Assembly: GCF_003584135.1 (NCBI RefSeq)
Contig: NZ_QXFI01000018.1
Span: 1 to 64,000 of the forward strand
Source: Flagellimonas pelagia
GTDB taxonomy: Bacteria; Bacteroidota; Bacteroidia; Flavobacteriales; Flavobacteriaceae
Reading direction: 5' to 3'
DNA: 64,000 nucleotides
Position numbers and translations under genes: made by a program. Position 1 is the first letter of the stretch; each line of letters begins with the position of its first letter. Below are positions 16,926 through 26,235 of the stretch, piece by piece. Below the pieces are notes generated by a model that had not been told where the DNA came from, did not search any database, and saw nothing but the letters and a program-made list of their open reading frames with translations.

Positions 16926-19907
16926 TTATTTGGCCAATAGCGCTCCCGATCCCACTTGTCTCGGGTCAGGTTTCAAGGGTTGTTTGACGGTCGTAACCAC
17001 CTCCAGACTGAAATGCCCGAACTCTTCGGTCACCGTTCCGTGGCATAAATAGATGCCCTTTCCATGAATGGGTGTGGATGCCATCGTTTGTGGAAAGTGT
17101 ACACAGTCAAAAAAGTGCCCTTCCAGATCGAGCATGGTGGTAAAGCGCATGGTGTCCCCTTTGGATGTGGTGTTCAATCGGGTATGCACTAGGGAACCAT
17201 AGATCCAGATCCTTTGGTTGACATAGGCCTCAAAATCACCGGCAGTCAGCCTACTCTTCACTTTGCCGTCCATAAGTTCATAATACCCGCATAGTGGAAA
17301 ACCCAGAAGTTCCATTTGGTCGTAGGCATCCTCAATAGGATGGGAAGGTAAATTCGGCAATGTAAAATGCCTGTGGTTGGGTTTAAAGAGCAGTTTCTGG
17401 ATAGTTTCCTTTCGATGGGCCTTGGTCTTGAACACGGCCTGCCAAAGCACTTGCTTCTTGGGCACGTCAAAGACACGAAAGGCATCGATACGCACCAAGA
17501 TGGTCAACTGTTCGATGGCAATGGGGACACGGTCGATAAAATCATCAAAATCTCGGAATTTGCCATGGAGTTGCCTTTCGTTCAAAATGCGTTGGATGAC
17601 CAAACGTTCCAAACTCCGAAGCTGCCCCAGCCCCAAATAGATGTGCTTCCCATAGATGACATTGACATGATCACTGCGGTTGATACAGGGCGGATGGATA
17701 ATTCCTCCCCACATCTTAGCCTCATGGACATAGAGCTCTGTATCATAGAACCCTCCCCTATTGTTGAGCACGGCTACCATAAATTCCAGGGGAAAGTAGC
17801 ATTTCAGATACAGGCTCTGGTAGCTTTCCACGGCATAGGAAGCGGAATGTCCCTTGGCAAAGGCATAACCCGCAAAACTCTCGATCTGTTCCCAGACCAT
17901 TTGGGTCAAGGCAGCATCGTGCCCCCTTTGTTTGCAGTTTTCAAAAAACTTGAGTTTCACTGCTTGGAATTCCTCCCGGGAACGGAACTTTCCGCTCATC
18001 CCCCGTCGCAACACATCGGCCTCCCCTAGGTCGAGTCCTGCAAAGAGATGGGCCACCTTGAGCACATCCTCTTGATAGACCATGATCCCATGGGTCTCCG
18101 GCATGATCTCCAACAGGATGGGATTGGCCTCCTTGCGGCGTTCCGGTTCCCGCTCCCTGCGGATATATTCATCCTTCATCCCCGAGGAGGATACCCCTGG
18201 ACGGATCACGGAGCTGGCCGCCACCAGTCCCAAGTAGTCATGGGTCCGTAGCTTTTTCATCAGCCCCCGCATGGCTGGGGATTCCACATAATAGGCCCCT
18301 ATCGCCCTTCCTTGGCTCAACAACCGATTGATATTGGCATCCTGTTTCATGGCCTCCACGCTCTTGATGTCCCAAAGCATGGCATCGGGTCGGTTGTCCT
18401 TGATCACCTCAACCGCCTCCTTGATCTTGGCCAATCCCCGTTGCCCAAGGATATCGAACTTGAACAGGCCTACATCCTCGGCAATGATCATATCGAACTG
18501 CACCGTCGGAAACCCTTTGGGCGGCAGGGTCGTGGCCGAATAGTAATGCTCGGAACGGTCCAGAATCAAGATCCCCGAGGAATGCACACTGATGTAATTG
18601 GGCATCCCATGGATATAGGTGGCGTATTTCAGCACCAATCGGGCCAGTTCGTCCAAGCTTCCTTGCTCATACCGACCTGCACTGAGCTTATCGATTTCCT
18701 CGGTGGGCAGACCGAACACCTTGCCCAGTTCCCGAACAGCGGCCCGGTATTTAAAGGTGTTGTAGGTTCCCAATAGGGCCACATGCTCGAAACGTTCAAA
18801 AATATAGGCCGTGACATCGTCCCGGTCCCAGGTGGAAAAATCAATGTCAAAATCCGGAGGGGAGGCCCTAAAGGGATTGATGAACCGTTCAAAATACAGG
18901 TCCAGTTCAATGGGATCCACATCGGTGATCCCAATTAGGTAGGCCACCAGACTGTTGGCCCCACTCCCCCTGCCCACATAGGGATACCCTTTGGACTTGG
19001 CATAGGAGACGATATCATGGTTGATCAAAAAATAGGACACGAAGTCCAGTTCCTGAATGGTACGCAGTTCCCGGAACATCCGCTCCTTGACCTTTTCCGT
19101 GGGATGGGCATAGCGTCGAGGCAGCCCATCCAATGCCAGTTCCCGCAACCGCTCCACATCCAAGGCCTTGGACGCCAAAAAACGGGACTGGTTCTGGGAA
19201 ACCCGCTCACTTCCAAACCCAAAGGCAATGGTACAGGAGTCCATCAACCGCTGCGTATTCTCCCAGATATGCGGAAAATCAACCAAGGCTTTTTTTAGTT
19301 CCTCCATGGACCGAAGGGTATCAGAGGGTCTGGCCTCCTCGGACTGGGGAAGTTTACTCAACAGTGTGTTCAATCCTATGGCCCGAAGCAACCGATGGGT
19401 ATTGAAATCCTTTTTGTTACGAAAGCTCACGGGCTGTAACAACACCAATCTATCGGTATAATCCCGGTACCGGGAGAACCGTAATTTCCGGAGCTCTTCG
19501 ACGGATACCCCAATGTACTCATAAGCTCGGAAGTCTGTCCGTTCCTCCTCCTGGATCTTCTCGAAGGGATAGATGACATGGACATGTTCGAATATTGGAG
19601 CCACGGAGGGAATGGATGTTCCCTTATGCAAATGTTCGGATAGAAAGGCATTGATCTCCCGAAACCCTTCATTGTTTTGTGCCAGGCCCACAAACTCCTG
19701 TACGTTCCCGTTGCGAAAATCGATTCCCAGAATGGGACGTATTCCCTGCTCATGGGCCAGTCGCACAAAGTTCATCCCTGCCGAACTGTTGTTGATATCG
19801 GTCAGGGCCAAGGTTTCCACCCCATGGGAACAGGCCAACTCCAAGAGCTCCGTTTCGGAAAGCACCCCGTAGTTCAAGGAATAATAGGTATGGCAGTTCA
19901 AGTACAT
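16926..19907 (-). CDS. dnaE2: Error-prone DNA polymerase III alpha subunit (DnaE2/ImuC-like)
   Basis: This C-family polymerase, accessory to the replicative one, is typically used for translesion synthesis with a Y-family partner. ATG 19907 (MYLNCHTYYSLNYG) opens a PHP domain in which the first His of the usual HxH is Asn, so the metal-dependent proofreading site is probably dead. Catalytic Asp residues sit in PPDFDIDFS near residue 350. The thumb, fingers (AYAFAKGHSASYA) and a C-terminal OB fold (QRIWIYGSLVHTRL) follow. At 993 residues it is shorter than chromosomal DnaE (about 1450). It starts 1 bp after the dinB stop. Confidence 0.93.
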   Translation of the reverse strand: MYLNCHTYYSLNYGVLSETELLELACSHGVETLALTDINNSSAGMNFVRLAHEQGIRPILGIDFRNGNVQEFVGLAQNNEGFREINAFLSEHLHKGTSIPSVAPIFEHVHVIYPFEKIQEEERTDFRAYEYIGVSVEELRKLRFSRYRDYTDRLVLLQPVSFRNKKDFNTHRLLRAIGLNTLLSKLPQSEEARPSDTLRSMEELKKALVDFPHIWENTQRLMDSCTIAFGFGSERVSQNQSRFLASKALDVERLRELALDGLPRRYAHPTEKVKERMFRELRTIQELDFVSYFLINHDIVSYAKSKGYPYVGRGSGANSLVAYLIGITDVDPIELDLYFERFINPFRASPPDFDIDFSTWDRDDVTAYIFERFEHVALLGTYNTFKYRAAVRELGKVFGLPTEEIDKLSAGRYEQGSLDELARLVLKYATYIHGMPNYISVHSSGILILDRSEHYYSATTLPPKGFPTVQFDMIIAEDVGLFKFDILGQRGLAKIKEAVEVIKDNRPDAMLWDIKSVEAMKQDANINRLLSQGRAIGAYYVESPAMRGLMKKLRTHDYLGLVAASSVIRPGVSSSGMKDEYIRREREPERRKEANPILLEIMPETHGIMVYQEDVLKVAHLFAGLDLGEADVLRRGMSGKFRSREEFQAVKLKFFENCKQRGHDAALTQMVWEQIESFAGYAFAKGHSASYAVESYQSLYLKCYFPLEFMVAVLNNRGGFYDTELYVHEAKMWGGIIHPPCINRSDHVNVIYGKHIYLGLGQLRSLERLVIQRILNERQLHGKFRDFDDFIDRVPIAIEQLTILVRIDAFRVFDVPKKQVLWQAVFKTKAHRKETIQKLLFKPNHRHFTLPNLPSHPIEDAYDQMELLGFPLCGYYELMDGKVKSRLTAGDFEAYVNQRIWIYGSLVHTRLNTTSKGDTMRFTTMLDLEGHFFDCVHFPQTMASTPIHGKGIYLCHGTVTEEFGHFSLEVVTTVKQPLKPDPRQVGSGALLAK

Positions 19908-19908
19908 G

Positions 19909-21123
19909 CTATTGTTGTCTATGGGCCAATAAGATGGGTGGTTGTCCGTCAAAGGGGTTTCCGCCTCTTCCTATACTATGGGCCCCCATGGCCGAGGCCC
20001 GCATCAAACTGGATTCCCCAAATCGGTTCCGTACACGATCCATGGCCTGATAGAGGTTGAGCAGTTTTTCGTCATCCGCGAACAGGTCGATCTGGTAATG
20101 CCCCCCTACGATATGACTGTAGTTGACACCCACGAGTCGGATGAGCATCCTTCGGTCATAAAGGGAGGTAAAGAGTTCCTTCACCAAGGGTACCAACACA
20201 TGGTCCGCAGAAGTATAGGGAACCCGTTTCTGCTTGGTGTAGGTCTTGAAATCACTGTACCGGATCTTCACACTCACACAGCCCGTCATCTTATTGGCCC
20301 TTCGGAGTTGGTAGGCCAGGTTCTCGGCCATGGCGAACAAGGTGGTCTCCAGTTTGACCATATCGGTGGTATCCTTTCCATAGGTACGTTCCGTAGAAAT
20401 GGACTTCCGTTCATGAAACGGGAGCAAGGGGGAATTGTCCAGCCCCTGGGCCCGCATCCAGATGGTCCGTCCATGCAACCCAAAGGCGCTTTCCAGCATC
20501 TCCAAGGGCAGTTGCTGTACGGTCTGTATGGTAGTCACCCCCATATTGGACAAAAGCCCATAGGTTTTCTCCCCCACGGAGGGCAGTTTACGAATGTGTA
20601 AAGGCGCCAGGAACTCTTTCTCCAGTCCAAGATCGATCTTCATCTGGTTGTTGGGCTTGGCCTCCCCGGTGGCCACTTTGGAGACCACCTTGTTCTGGGA
20701 GAGTCCAAAGGAAATAGGCAATCCCGTTTCCCTCAAGATCCGTTGTCGAATTTCCGAGGCGTATTTGTAACAGCCAAAGAAACGGTCCATCCCGGAAAGG
20801 TCGGCATAGAACTCGTCCACACTGGCCTTTTCAAAGACCGGGACACTCTCCTTGATAATCTCGGTCACATTGTCCGAGAACTTCATATAGGTCCCTGCAT
20901 TGCCCTTAATCACAGTGGCCTCCGGACACAACCTCCGGGCCACTTTCATGGGCATCCCTGAATGCACCCCAAAACGCCGGGTCTCATAGCTACAGGCCGC
21001 GACCACCCCTCTGTCCCCCAACCCACCGACCAAGAGGGGCCGCTTCATCAGACGGCTGTCCAGTAGTCGTTCACAGGAGACGAAGAAGGTATCCAGATCG
21101 ATATGGAGAATGGTGGGTTTCAT
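19909..21123 (-). CDS. dinB: Y-family DNA polymerase (DinB/Pol IV-like)
   Basis: This translesion polymerase has intact catalytic residues: Asp9 and Asp11 in HIDLDTFF, and Asp103-Glu104 in SVDEFYADLSG. Palm, fingers, thumb (helix-hairpin-helix LPSVGEKTYGLL) and little-finger domains are all present in 404 residues. The C-terminus (NPFDGQPPILLAHRQQ) lacks a clear QLxLF-type clamp motif. It forms a two-gene unit with the DnaE2-like gene, equivalent to an ImuB-ImuC mutasome, and faces away from the SRAP gene across a short shared promoter region with a palindrome. SOS control is therefore likely, but not proven. Confidence 0.94.
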   Translation of the reverse strand: MKPTILHIDLDTFFVSCERLLDSRLMKRPLLVGGLGDRGVVAACSYETRRFGVHSGMPMKVARRLCPEATVIKGNAGTYMKFSDNVTEIIKESVPVFEKASVDEFYADLSGMDRFFGCYKYASEIRQRILRETGLPISFGLSQNKVVSKVATGEAKPNNQMKIDLGLEKEFLAPLHIRKLPSVGEKTYGLLSNMGVTTIQTVQQLPLEMLESAFGLHGRTIWMRAQGLDNSPLLPFHERKSISTERTYGKDTTDMVKLETTLFAMAENLAYQLRRANKMTGCVSVKIRYSDFKTYTKQKRVPYTSADHVLVPLVKELFTSLYDRRMLIRLVGVNYSHIVGGHYQIDLFADDEKLLNLYQAMDRVRNRFGESSLMRASAMGAHSIGRGGNPFDGQPPILLAHRQQ

Positions 21124-21146
21124 AAAATGTTGGATTTATTCCTATA

Positions 21147-21165
21147 ATTTGGAAAATATCCAAAT
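21147..21165. promoter_or_regulatory. Palindromic operator candidate in dinB/SRAP divergent promoter
   Basis: The perfect inverted repeat ATTTGGA-AAATA-TCCAAAT (7-bp arms, 5-nt spacer) lies 24 bp before dinB and 75 bp before the SRAP gene. The position suits a repressor that controls both directions, for example a LexA or S24-type protein encoded elsewhere. Confidence 0.55.
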
Positions 21166-21239
21166 GTACGGAAAGGAACAACCCGTTTCAAAACTTTAAC
21201 AATTTTGCCTATCTTAATACGGCATAATTCAACCTCAAC

Positions 21240-21995
21240 ATGTGTTACTCGACCAGACAGACCCGGGAACGGAAGGAGCTGGAAAAACTCCTTTCTGTCA
21301 AGGCCATGTACGGTGACCTGGACACCGACCTGGAACTCATTTATTTCCACGCCAACGGCTGGAGCCATCCTGTGATGTGGACTTTGGGCCAGGAAGAGCC
21401 CTACAATATGCTCCCTGCGATGTGGGGCATCATGCCCCCAAAGGAAAAGCAGGAAAATTACACGGAGTATTTCAAGAACCCAAAAACCTTTGGGGGACTG
21501 AATGCCAAATCCGAAAAGCTCTTTGACCACTTCGTGTACCGGTACTGTTGGGAGCACCAACGCTGTATCATTCCCGTGGACGGATTCTTCGAACCACACA
21601 ATACGAAAGTGAAAGTCAAGGGAAAGGATTTTAAAGTTCCGTTTTATTTCCATAGAAAGAACGGCGACCCCATATACCTAGCGGGCATCTATACCAACAC
21701 GGCCGATGGACGGAGGACCTTTGCCGTACTCACCAAGGACGCCACCCCCATGTTCGAGGAAATCCACAATGAAAAGAAAAGGCGACCCGTCATCATTGAT
21801 GATGAAAACTTGGATGCTTGGTTACATAACGGCAACAATAAATCAGATGTTCAAGATCTTATCGATGACGATCTATGGGAAGGTGATCTGGAAGCCTATC
21901 CCGTCACCAAGGACCTCTATAGTAGAAGTGTGGATTCCAACTATCCGGGCATCATTGAAAAAGTGGACTACGAAGAGGTGTCCATACCCTATTGA
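21240..21995 (+). CDS. SOS response-associated peptidase (SRAP, HMCES/YedK family)
   Basis: This protein covalently crosslinks to abasic sites in single-stranded DNA and protects them. The catalytic Cys2 directly follows the initiator Met (MCYSTRQ). The other conserved positions are visible: Asn in GGLNAKSE near 88, Glu118 in DGFFEPH, and the His in EEIHNEKKRRPVII. At 251 residues it is full length. It is divergent from the polymerase pair with a shared 116-bp promoter region, so it is probably induced with them. Carriage with dinB and dnaE2 gives the island a self-contained damage-tolerance set. Confidence 0.92.
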   Translation: MCYSTRQTRERKELEKLLSVKAMYGDLDTDLELIYFHANGWSHPVMWTLGQEEPYNMLPAMWGIMPPKEKQENYTEYFKNPKTFGGLNAKSEKLFDHFVYRYCWEHQRCIIPVDGFFEPHNTKVKVKGKDFKVPFYFHRKNGDPIYLAGIYTNTADGRRTFAVLTKDATPMFEEIHNEKKRRPVIIDDENLDAWLHNGNNKSDVQDLIDDDLWEGDLEAYPVTKDLYSRSVDSNYPGIIEKVDYEEVSIPY

Positions 21996-22106
21996 CCTTT
22001 CCTTTTGACCATGTTCATGGGTACGGACAGGGAATATCCCCCATTAAGGGTTCGCTAGCCCCGGAAGTGCAAGATCTTCAACGGTCAACCCAGACAGATG
22101 TACTTA

Positions 22107-22240
22107 TATTTCATGAAAAATATATAAAAATCATCGTTTTTCACGCCAAGTAATTGTTTTTCATGGTATATTTGTCATTATATTTCACGTCATCATATGA
22201 AAAATAATGATTTTTCACAGAAAATAACGGTTTTTCATGG
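22107..22240 (+). repeat. Duplicated TTTTTCAYG repeat array at the Fic start
   Basis: Six TTTCATG/TTTCACG-type boxes end at 22115, 22145, 22165, 22189, 22219 and 22239. The spacing is 30, 20, (24), 30, 20, so the array is two diverged copies of a 60-bp unit offset by 74 bp. A -7-like TATATTTG lies at 22167-22174. The second unit overlaps the Fic start codon at 22197 and encodes the first 14 residues. This is likely an operator or autoregulatory array. Confidence 0.65.
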
Positions 22241-23744
22241 CCGCACCTTACCTGAGGAAGGTTTCTTGGTAGGTCAGTCCCTTTTGATTGCCACAATGGA
22301 GAATCAATTTGATGTAGCGGTTCCCCTGCCTGATATATTGGCCATGGCAACGGAGAAGCACCAACGCTACGATACGGACCAATGGCAAGTGTTCACCATA
22401 AGGCACAAACCCAAGGACGACCTGAAAAGCCATTTGGTCTTTGCCCTTAAATACGAGCCCTTGGACCTATATCTCCTCAAAAGGTTTTTCGAGTTGACCG
22501 GGGATGCCATCATACACCAAATGTTGGAAGAGGAGCCCACGGGGCAATACACTAGAAGGGCGTGGTTTCTATACGAATGGCTGACCGGAATAACCCTTGA
22601 CGTACCGAACCTGAACAAGGGCACTTATGTAACGGTGGTGGACCCCAACCTACAATATACGGCCGAGCCCGAGAATTCCACACGGCATCGCGTCAAGAAC
22701 AACCTGCCCGGGGTCCCGGGGTACTGCCCGATGATCCGACGGACGGCAAAACTGGATGGGTATATTGCCAAGGACCTATCTGAAACCATCGAAAAGGGAT
22801 TGGGCAAACGGGACAAGGATCTTATTCGAAGGACCGCTGCTTTTTTATTGTTGAAGGACTCGAAGGCATCCTTTGCCATAGAAGGGGAACATCCCCCGAG
22901 CATGCGGGCAAGGAATTGGGGAAAAGCCATAGGCCAATCGGGCAAGTCCCCTTTGGGCATACAGGAGATCGAACGGTTACAGCATATTGTCATCGGCAAC
23001 AAAAAACTGAGGCATATGGGCATCAGGACCGGGGAAGGCTTTATTGGGGAGCACGATAGGGAGACCCTCTCCCCCTTGCCCGACCACATCTCTGCCAAGG
23101 CCAAGGACCTTCCTCTTTTGATGCAAGGGTTGTTCGGCACGAACGAGCTGTTGCAGAAGTCTCGGTACAATCCTGTATTGGCCGCGGCCACCATCGCATT
23201 TGGCTTTGTTTTTATCCATCCCCTATCCGATGGCAACGGGAGGATACATCGCTATATCATCCACCATTTGCTTACCCGGATGGGGTATACCAAGAGAGGT
23301 ATGATATTCCCCATATCCTCTGCCATTCTGGAACGGATTGATGAATATCAGGATATTCTGGAGCATTTTTCCTCGCCAAGGGTCGATTTGATCGAATGGG
23401 AGGAAACACAAGACCATAACATCGATATCCTGAACGAAACCATTGATCTATACCGGTACTTTGATTTGACCAAACAAGCGGAATTCCTGTATACCTGTGT
23501 GGAAGAGACCATTGAAAGGATCATACCGGAAGAATTGGACTATTTGGAAAAATACGATCGGATGACAAACCTTATCAATGCCCGTGTGACCTTACCGGAT
23601 ACCAAAGTCGATCTTTTGATCAAGTTTCTGAACCAGAATGAAGGTATATTGTCCAAAAAAAGAAGGGAAAAGGAATTTGCGGAATTGACAGATGCTGAAA
23701 TCCAGGAAATTGAAGATTCATTCCAAAGTATTTTCCAAGGTTGA
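22197..23744 (+). CDS. Fic-domain protein with N-terminal autoinhibitory helix
   Basis: Fic enzymes transfer AMP or another phosphate group to target proteins. The catalytic motif HPLSDGNGRIHR begins at His341. An inhibitory motif of the form SxxxEG (Ser225, Glu229, Gly230) precedes the core, which marks a class II, self-inhibited Fic. The first roughly 200 residues (MKNNDFSQKI...) are an extra domain I cannot name. The C-terminal 110 residues are helical and charged. At 515 residues it is longer than the typical 330-380-residue class II Fic. No antitoxin-like partner is next to it. The repeat array at its start suggests tight control. Confidence 0.88.
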   Translation: MKNNDFSQKITVFHGRTLPEEGFLVGQSLLIATMENQFDVAVPLPDILAMATEKHQRYDTDQWQVFTIRHKPKDDLKSHLVFALKYEPLDLYLLKRFFELTGDAIIHQMLEEEPTGQYTRRAWFLYEWLTGITLDVPNLNKGTYVTVVDPNLQYTAEPENSTRHRVKNNLPGVPGYCPMIRRTAKLDGYIAKDLSETIEKGLGKRDKDLIRRTAAFLLLKDSKASFAIEGEHPPSMRARNWGKAIGQSGKSPLGIQEIERLQHIVIGNKKLRHMGIRTGEGFIGEHDRETLSPLPDHISAKAKDLPLLMQGLFGTNELLQKSRYNPVLAAATIAFGFVFIHPLSDGNGRIHRYIIHHLLTRMGYTKRGMIFPISSAILERIDEYQDILEHFSSPRVDLIEWEETQDHNIDILNETIDLYRYFDLTKQAEFLYTCVEETIERIIPEELDYLEKYDRMTNLINARVTLPDTKVDLLIKFLNQNEGILSKKRREKEFAELTDAEIQEIEDSFQSIFQG

Positions 23745-23826
23745 TGGGTAACCTGACCCAGTTTGGGTTCCCTAACTATTCAAATCCCTATCTGTGGTAG
23801 GACACCGGCATGGTTCGACCAAAATA

Positions 23827-23857
23827 AAAAGGGTTCGCTTTCCCGAACCCTTCTTTT
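23827..23857. terminator. Bidirectional terminator between Fic and parB genes
   Basis: The perfect 9-bp stem AAGGGTTCG / CGAACCCTT with a 6-nt loop has A-rich and T-rich flanks. It is placed between two convergent genes. Confidence 0.8.
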
Positions 23858-23873
23858 GTACCATTTGGAAGCC

Positions 23874-25670
23874 CTATCCCTCCAATATTTTGGCCTGCCG
23901 TTCTAAACTGGCCACCCTTTCCTTGATCCGTTCCTCCCGTTTTTGACGCTTTTCAGTATAGGATTTTTCGATTCCCAAAATCTTCTCCTTGTAAAAGGAT
24001 TGCATTGCCACATAAAAGGATCGGTTGGTCAAATCATTGGAGTGGTTGCTTTCCCCAAGGTGTACCTGTCGGGTCAACAGGAACCGGAGCAGTTTATACA
24101 AGGTCTCCTTTTTGAAACCCTGTTTGAACCGGGCCACCCGTTCCCCATCGGATAACTTGGAATCCTCGCCGAAGAATTCCCCAAAATGTTCCCTTTGGCT
24201 ATAATACCCGATGTTGTTCTCGAACAGGGAAATGGCAATGGCCACCATTTCATCCGTGGACAAAGGCTTTTTCAGGTTGATATAATCGGTCTCACGTATC
24301 ATGTCCACGACTTCCTTGAACTGGTTGTTGTTCTCGATCTGTTTTTTCCGCAATTCCCGTGTATTGATCTTGATGATCTGCTCCTCCGGGGTACACTCGG
24401 ACATTTTGCGTTGCTCCAAGGCCTTGGTACCTGAACTTCCACTATGGGTTTCTTCCCTGACCTTCACAAATACCGGCCGGGTCAAATAGGTGTCCGTTTC
24501 CAGCAGGATACCCTTTTCAAATCCAAGGTCCACGGCCTTGTCCCATGCCTCCTTTTCCTCCGTGAAGGATTCCAGGGCCTCTTTCAGGAATTCACCCAAC
24601 TCTTCCTCGGTATATTCATAGTGTCGGTGCTCCTCCCTAATGTGATTCATGGTAGGTTCTATGGGCTCCTTTAAAATGTCCAGCCCATTGGTCAAATGCA
24701 CCGCTAGGCCCTCCTTTTCCATTTGGGCCATGACCCATTGGTTGCGTTCCTCGTCCACCCGGTATTTGTTGATGTTGGGCACCAGTTTCAATCCTTCCTT
24801 TTTCACGCTTTTCAATAGCTGCATAAAGGTCTTGGTCTTTTTGTTCTCAAAACAGGAGGTCCGGGTACAGACCATCTTCCCATCACCGAACAAATTGCCC
24901 TGATTGGCAGCATTGAAGGGACAGGTATGGCAAGCCCCGGCTTTGGGAAGCAACGTCTTATCCGACAACCCAAAAGGGGCTTTGGACAGATCGAAGGTGC
25001 GGCTTTCGATCATCCGTTTGATCCGATGTTCCTGGAATTCGTCTTCTAGGCTTTCCAACAGCATCAGTTGTTCTCCGGGTTCAAAAAGGGCCACGGCCAC
25101 CCCTAGGGAGAGGGTCATTTCCCCACTGCGGATAAAGGCCTTGAATCCCTCGATCAATCCTGCCAACTTGATGCGTTGCCGGATATAGTTCTCAGATCGG
25201 CCCAGACGTTTTGCAATCTCCCCGGGTTCGTAACGATCCAACAAAAATTGGATGGCCTCGGCCTCCTCCGTGGGTTCCACATCCTTGCGCTGTAGGTTCT
25301 CGATGATCTGGACCTCCAGAATCTCAGTGTCCCTATAGTCCCTTACCATGGCAGGGATAGTGGTCAATCCTGCCAATTTACTGGCACGATACCTTCGCTC
25401 ACCCATGACGATGATAAAACCTTCGTCGGATTTTCGTACGGTGATCGGCTGCAGCACCCCATGTTCGGCAATGCTCTGTTCCAAATGATTGAGACTTTGC
25501 TCATCAAAGGTTTTTCGGGGTTGGTCTGGGTCCGGGAAAACCGAATCGATTCCCAACAACTGGATCTGTGGAACGTTTTCCACCTTCTCCACAGTTTTGG
25601 TTTGTTCCGACTTTGAACCTTGGTTGTTACCTGCTTTACGTGTCGCTCTCTTCTTTGTTTGTGCTTCCAT
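23874..25670 (-). CDS. parB: ParB/RepB/Spo0J-family partition protein
   Basis: This is a ParB-type CTPase and DNA-binding protein. After a basic, low-complexity start (MEAQTKKRATRKAGNNQG), the N-terminal ParB domain shows PDPDQPRKTFDE and the nucleotide-binding box GERRYRASK. The HTH follows (EIAKRLGRSENYIRQRIKLAGL). A Cys pair region (ACHTCPFN ... CTRTSCFENKK) and a long charged C-terminus take it to 598 residues, about twice the length of chromosomal ParB. No ParA is adjacent. ATG 25670 is preferred: the in-frame codon at 25739 would run into the shared leader. It may stabilise an excised circular form (inference). Confidence 0.88.
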   Translation of the reverse strand: MEAQTKKRATRKAGNNQGSKSEQTKTVEKVENVPQIQLLGIDSVFPDPDQPRKTFDEQSLNHLEQSIAEHGVLQPITVRKSDEGFIIVMGERRYRASKLAGLTTIPAMVRDYRDTEILEVQIIENLQRKDVEPTEEAEAIQFLLDRYEPGEIAKRLGRSENYIRQRIKLAGLIEGFKAFIRSGEMTLSLGVAVALFEPGEQLMLLESLEDEFQEHRIKRMIESRTFDLSKAPFGLSDKTLLPKAGACHTCPFNAANQGNLFGDGKMVCTRTSCFENKKTKTFMQLLKSVKKEGLKLVPNINKYRVDEERNQWVMAQMEKEGLAVHLTNGLDILKEPIEPTMNHIREEHRHYEYTEEELGEFLKEALESFTEEKEAWDKAVDLGFEKGILLETDTYLTRPVFVKVREETHSGSSGTKALEQRKMSECTPEEQIIKINTRELRKKQIENNNQFKEVVDMIRETDYINLKKPLSTDEMVAIAISLFENNIGYYSQREHFGEFFGEDSKLSDGERVARFKQGFKKETLYKLLRFLLTRQVHLGESNHSNDLTNRSFYVAMQSFYKEKILGIEKSYTEKRQKREERIKERVASLERQAKILEG

Positions 25671-25815
25671 GATCTTTGGATTTTGGTTAAACAATATTTG
25701 AGCGGAAACCAAGCGGAAGACAAATTTTTGGAGTGGCAAGGAAACGGAATAAAAAGTGACAGGGGAACGGCTTTATGTCCCTTGTCCGACAAACCATTTG
25801 CGGGCTTATCTTTCG
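25671..25815 (-). promoter_or_regulatory. Shared leader, copy 2 (before parB)
   Basis: On the plus strand the blocks GATTTTGGTTA, TTTGAG, AAGGAAACGGAA (25738), AGTGAC (25755) and GAACGGCTTTATG match copy 1 at 5825-5930. The outer part (TCCCTTGTCCGA, GGGCTTATCTTT) matches copy 3 at 16851-16892. From 25816 to 26140 nothing further is recognised. Confidence 0.55.
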
Positions 25816-26140
25816 AAAACTATTGGAAGATAAAAAAGAAATCTACCCCTCCAGAAGGCCCATAAGGGTATTATAGTTCCAAACCTTAGATGGATATCCC
25901 TTGTACGCATGTTTGAAACCGAAGGTTTTTCTTTGAAAACCCATAGAACCCTAAAAACCAAAGGCTACAATATCAATCAGGCACGAACCTAGGTTATGGG
26001 AAGCGTATCCGCCGTCCTAGTCCTGAAAATGACTTATTTGAGGGCGGGGCGGACAAACGAGGGGACGATACGGCATTGGGGTATTGAACGGTAATGAAAT
26101 ACTACTGGGAAGATTGCCAAATTCAAAAAATAGGTAAAAC

Positions 26141-26170
26141 AAAAGCCCATCGTTTCCGATGAGCTTAATA
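26141..26170 (-). terminator. Terminator after the DUF2703-like gene
   Basis: The 10-bp stem AAGCCCATCG / CGATGAGCTT has one mismatch, a 4-nt loop, and on the minus strand a T-rich tail. It resembles the terminator at 6080-6108. Confidence 0.65.
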
Positions 26171-26235
26171 AGGTCTTTTCTTGTATGAGGTAAATCTCAT
26201 CTAACAGAACCTAAGGCGGTTCACCCAATCATTCA

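Noticed and set aside
22107..22240. CRISPR-like array
   Set aside because: Repeats are only about 9 bp, diverged, with 11-21-bp gaps and no unique spacers or cas genes; better explained as an operator array.
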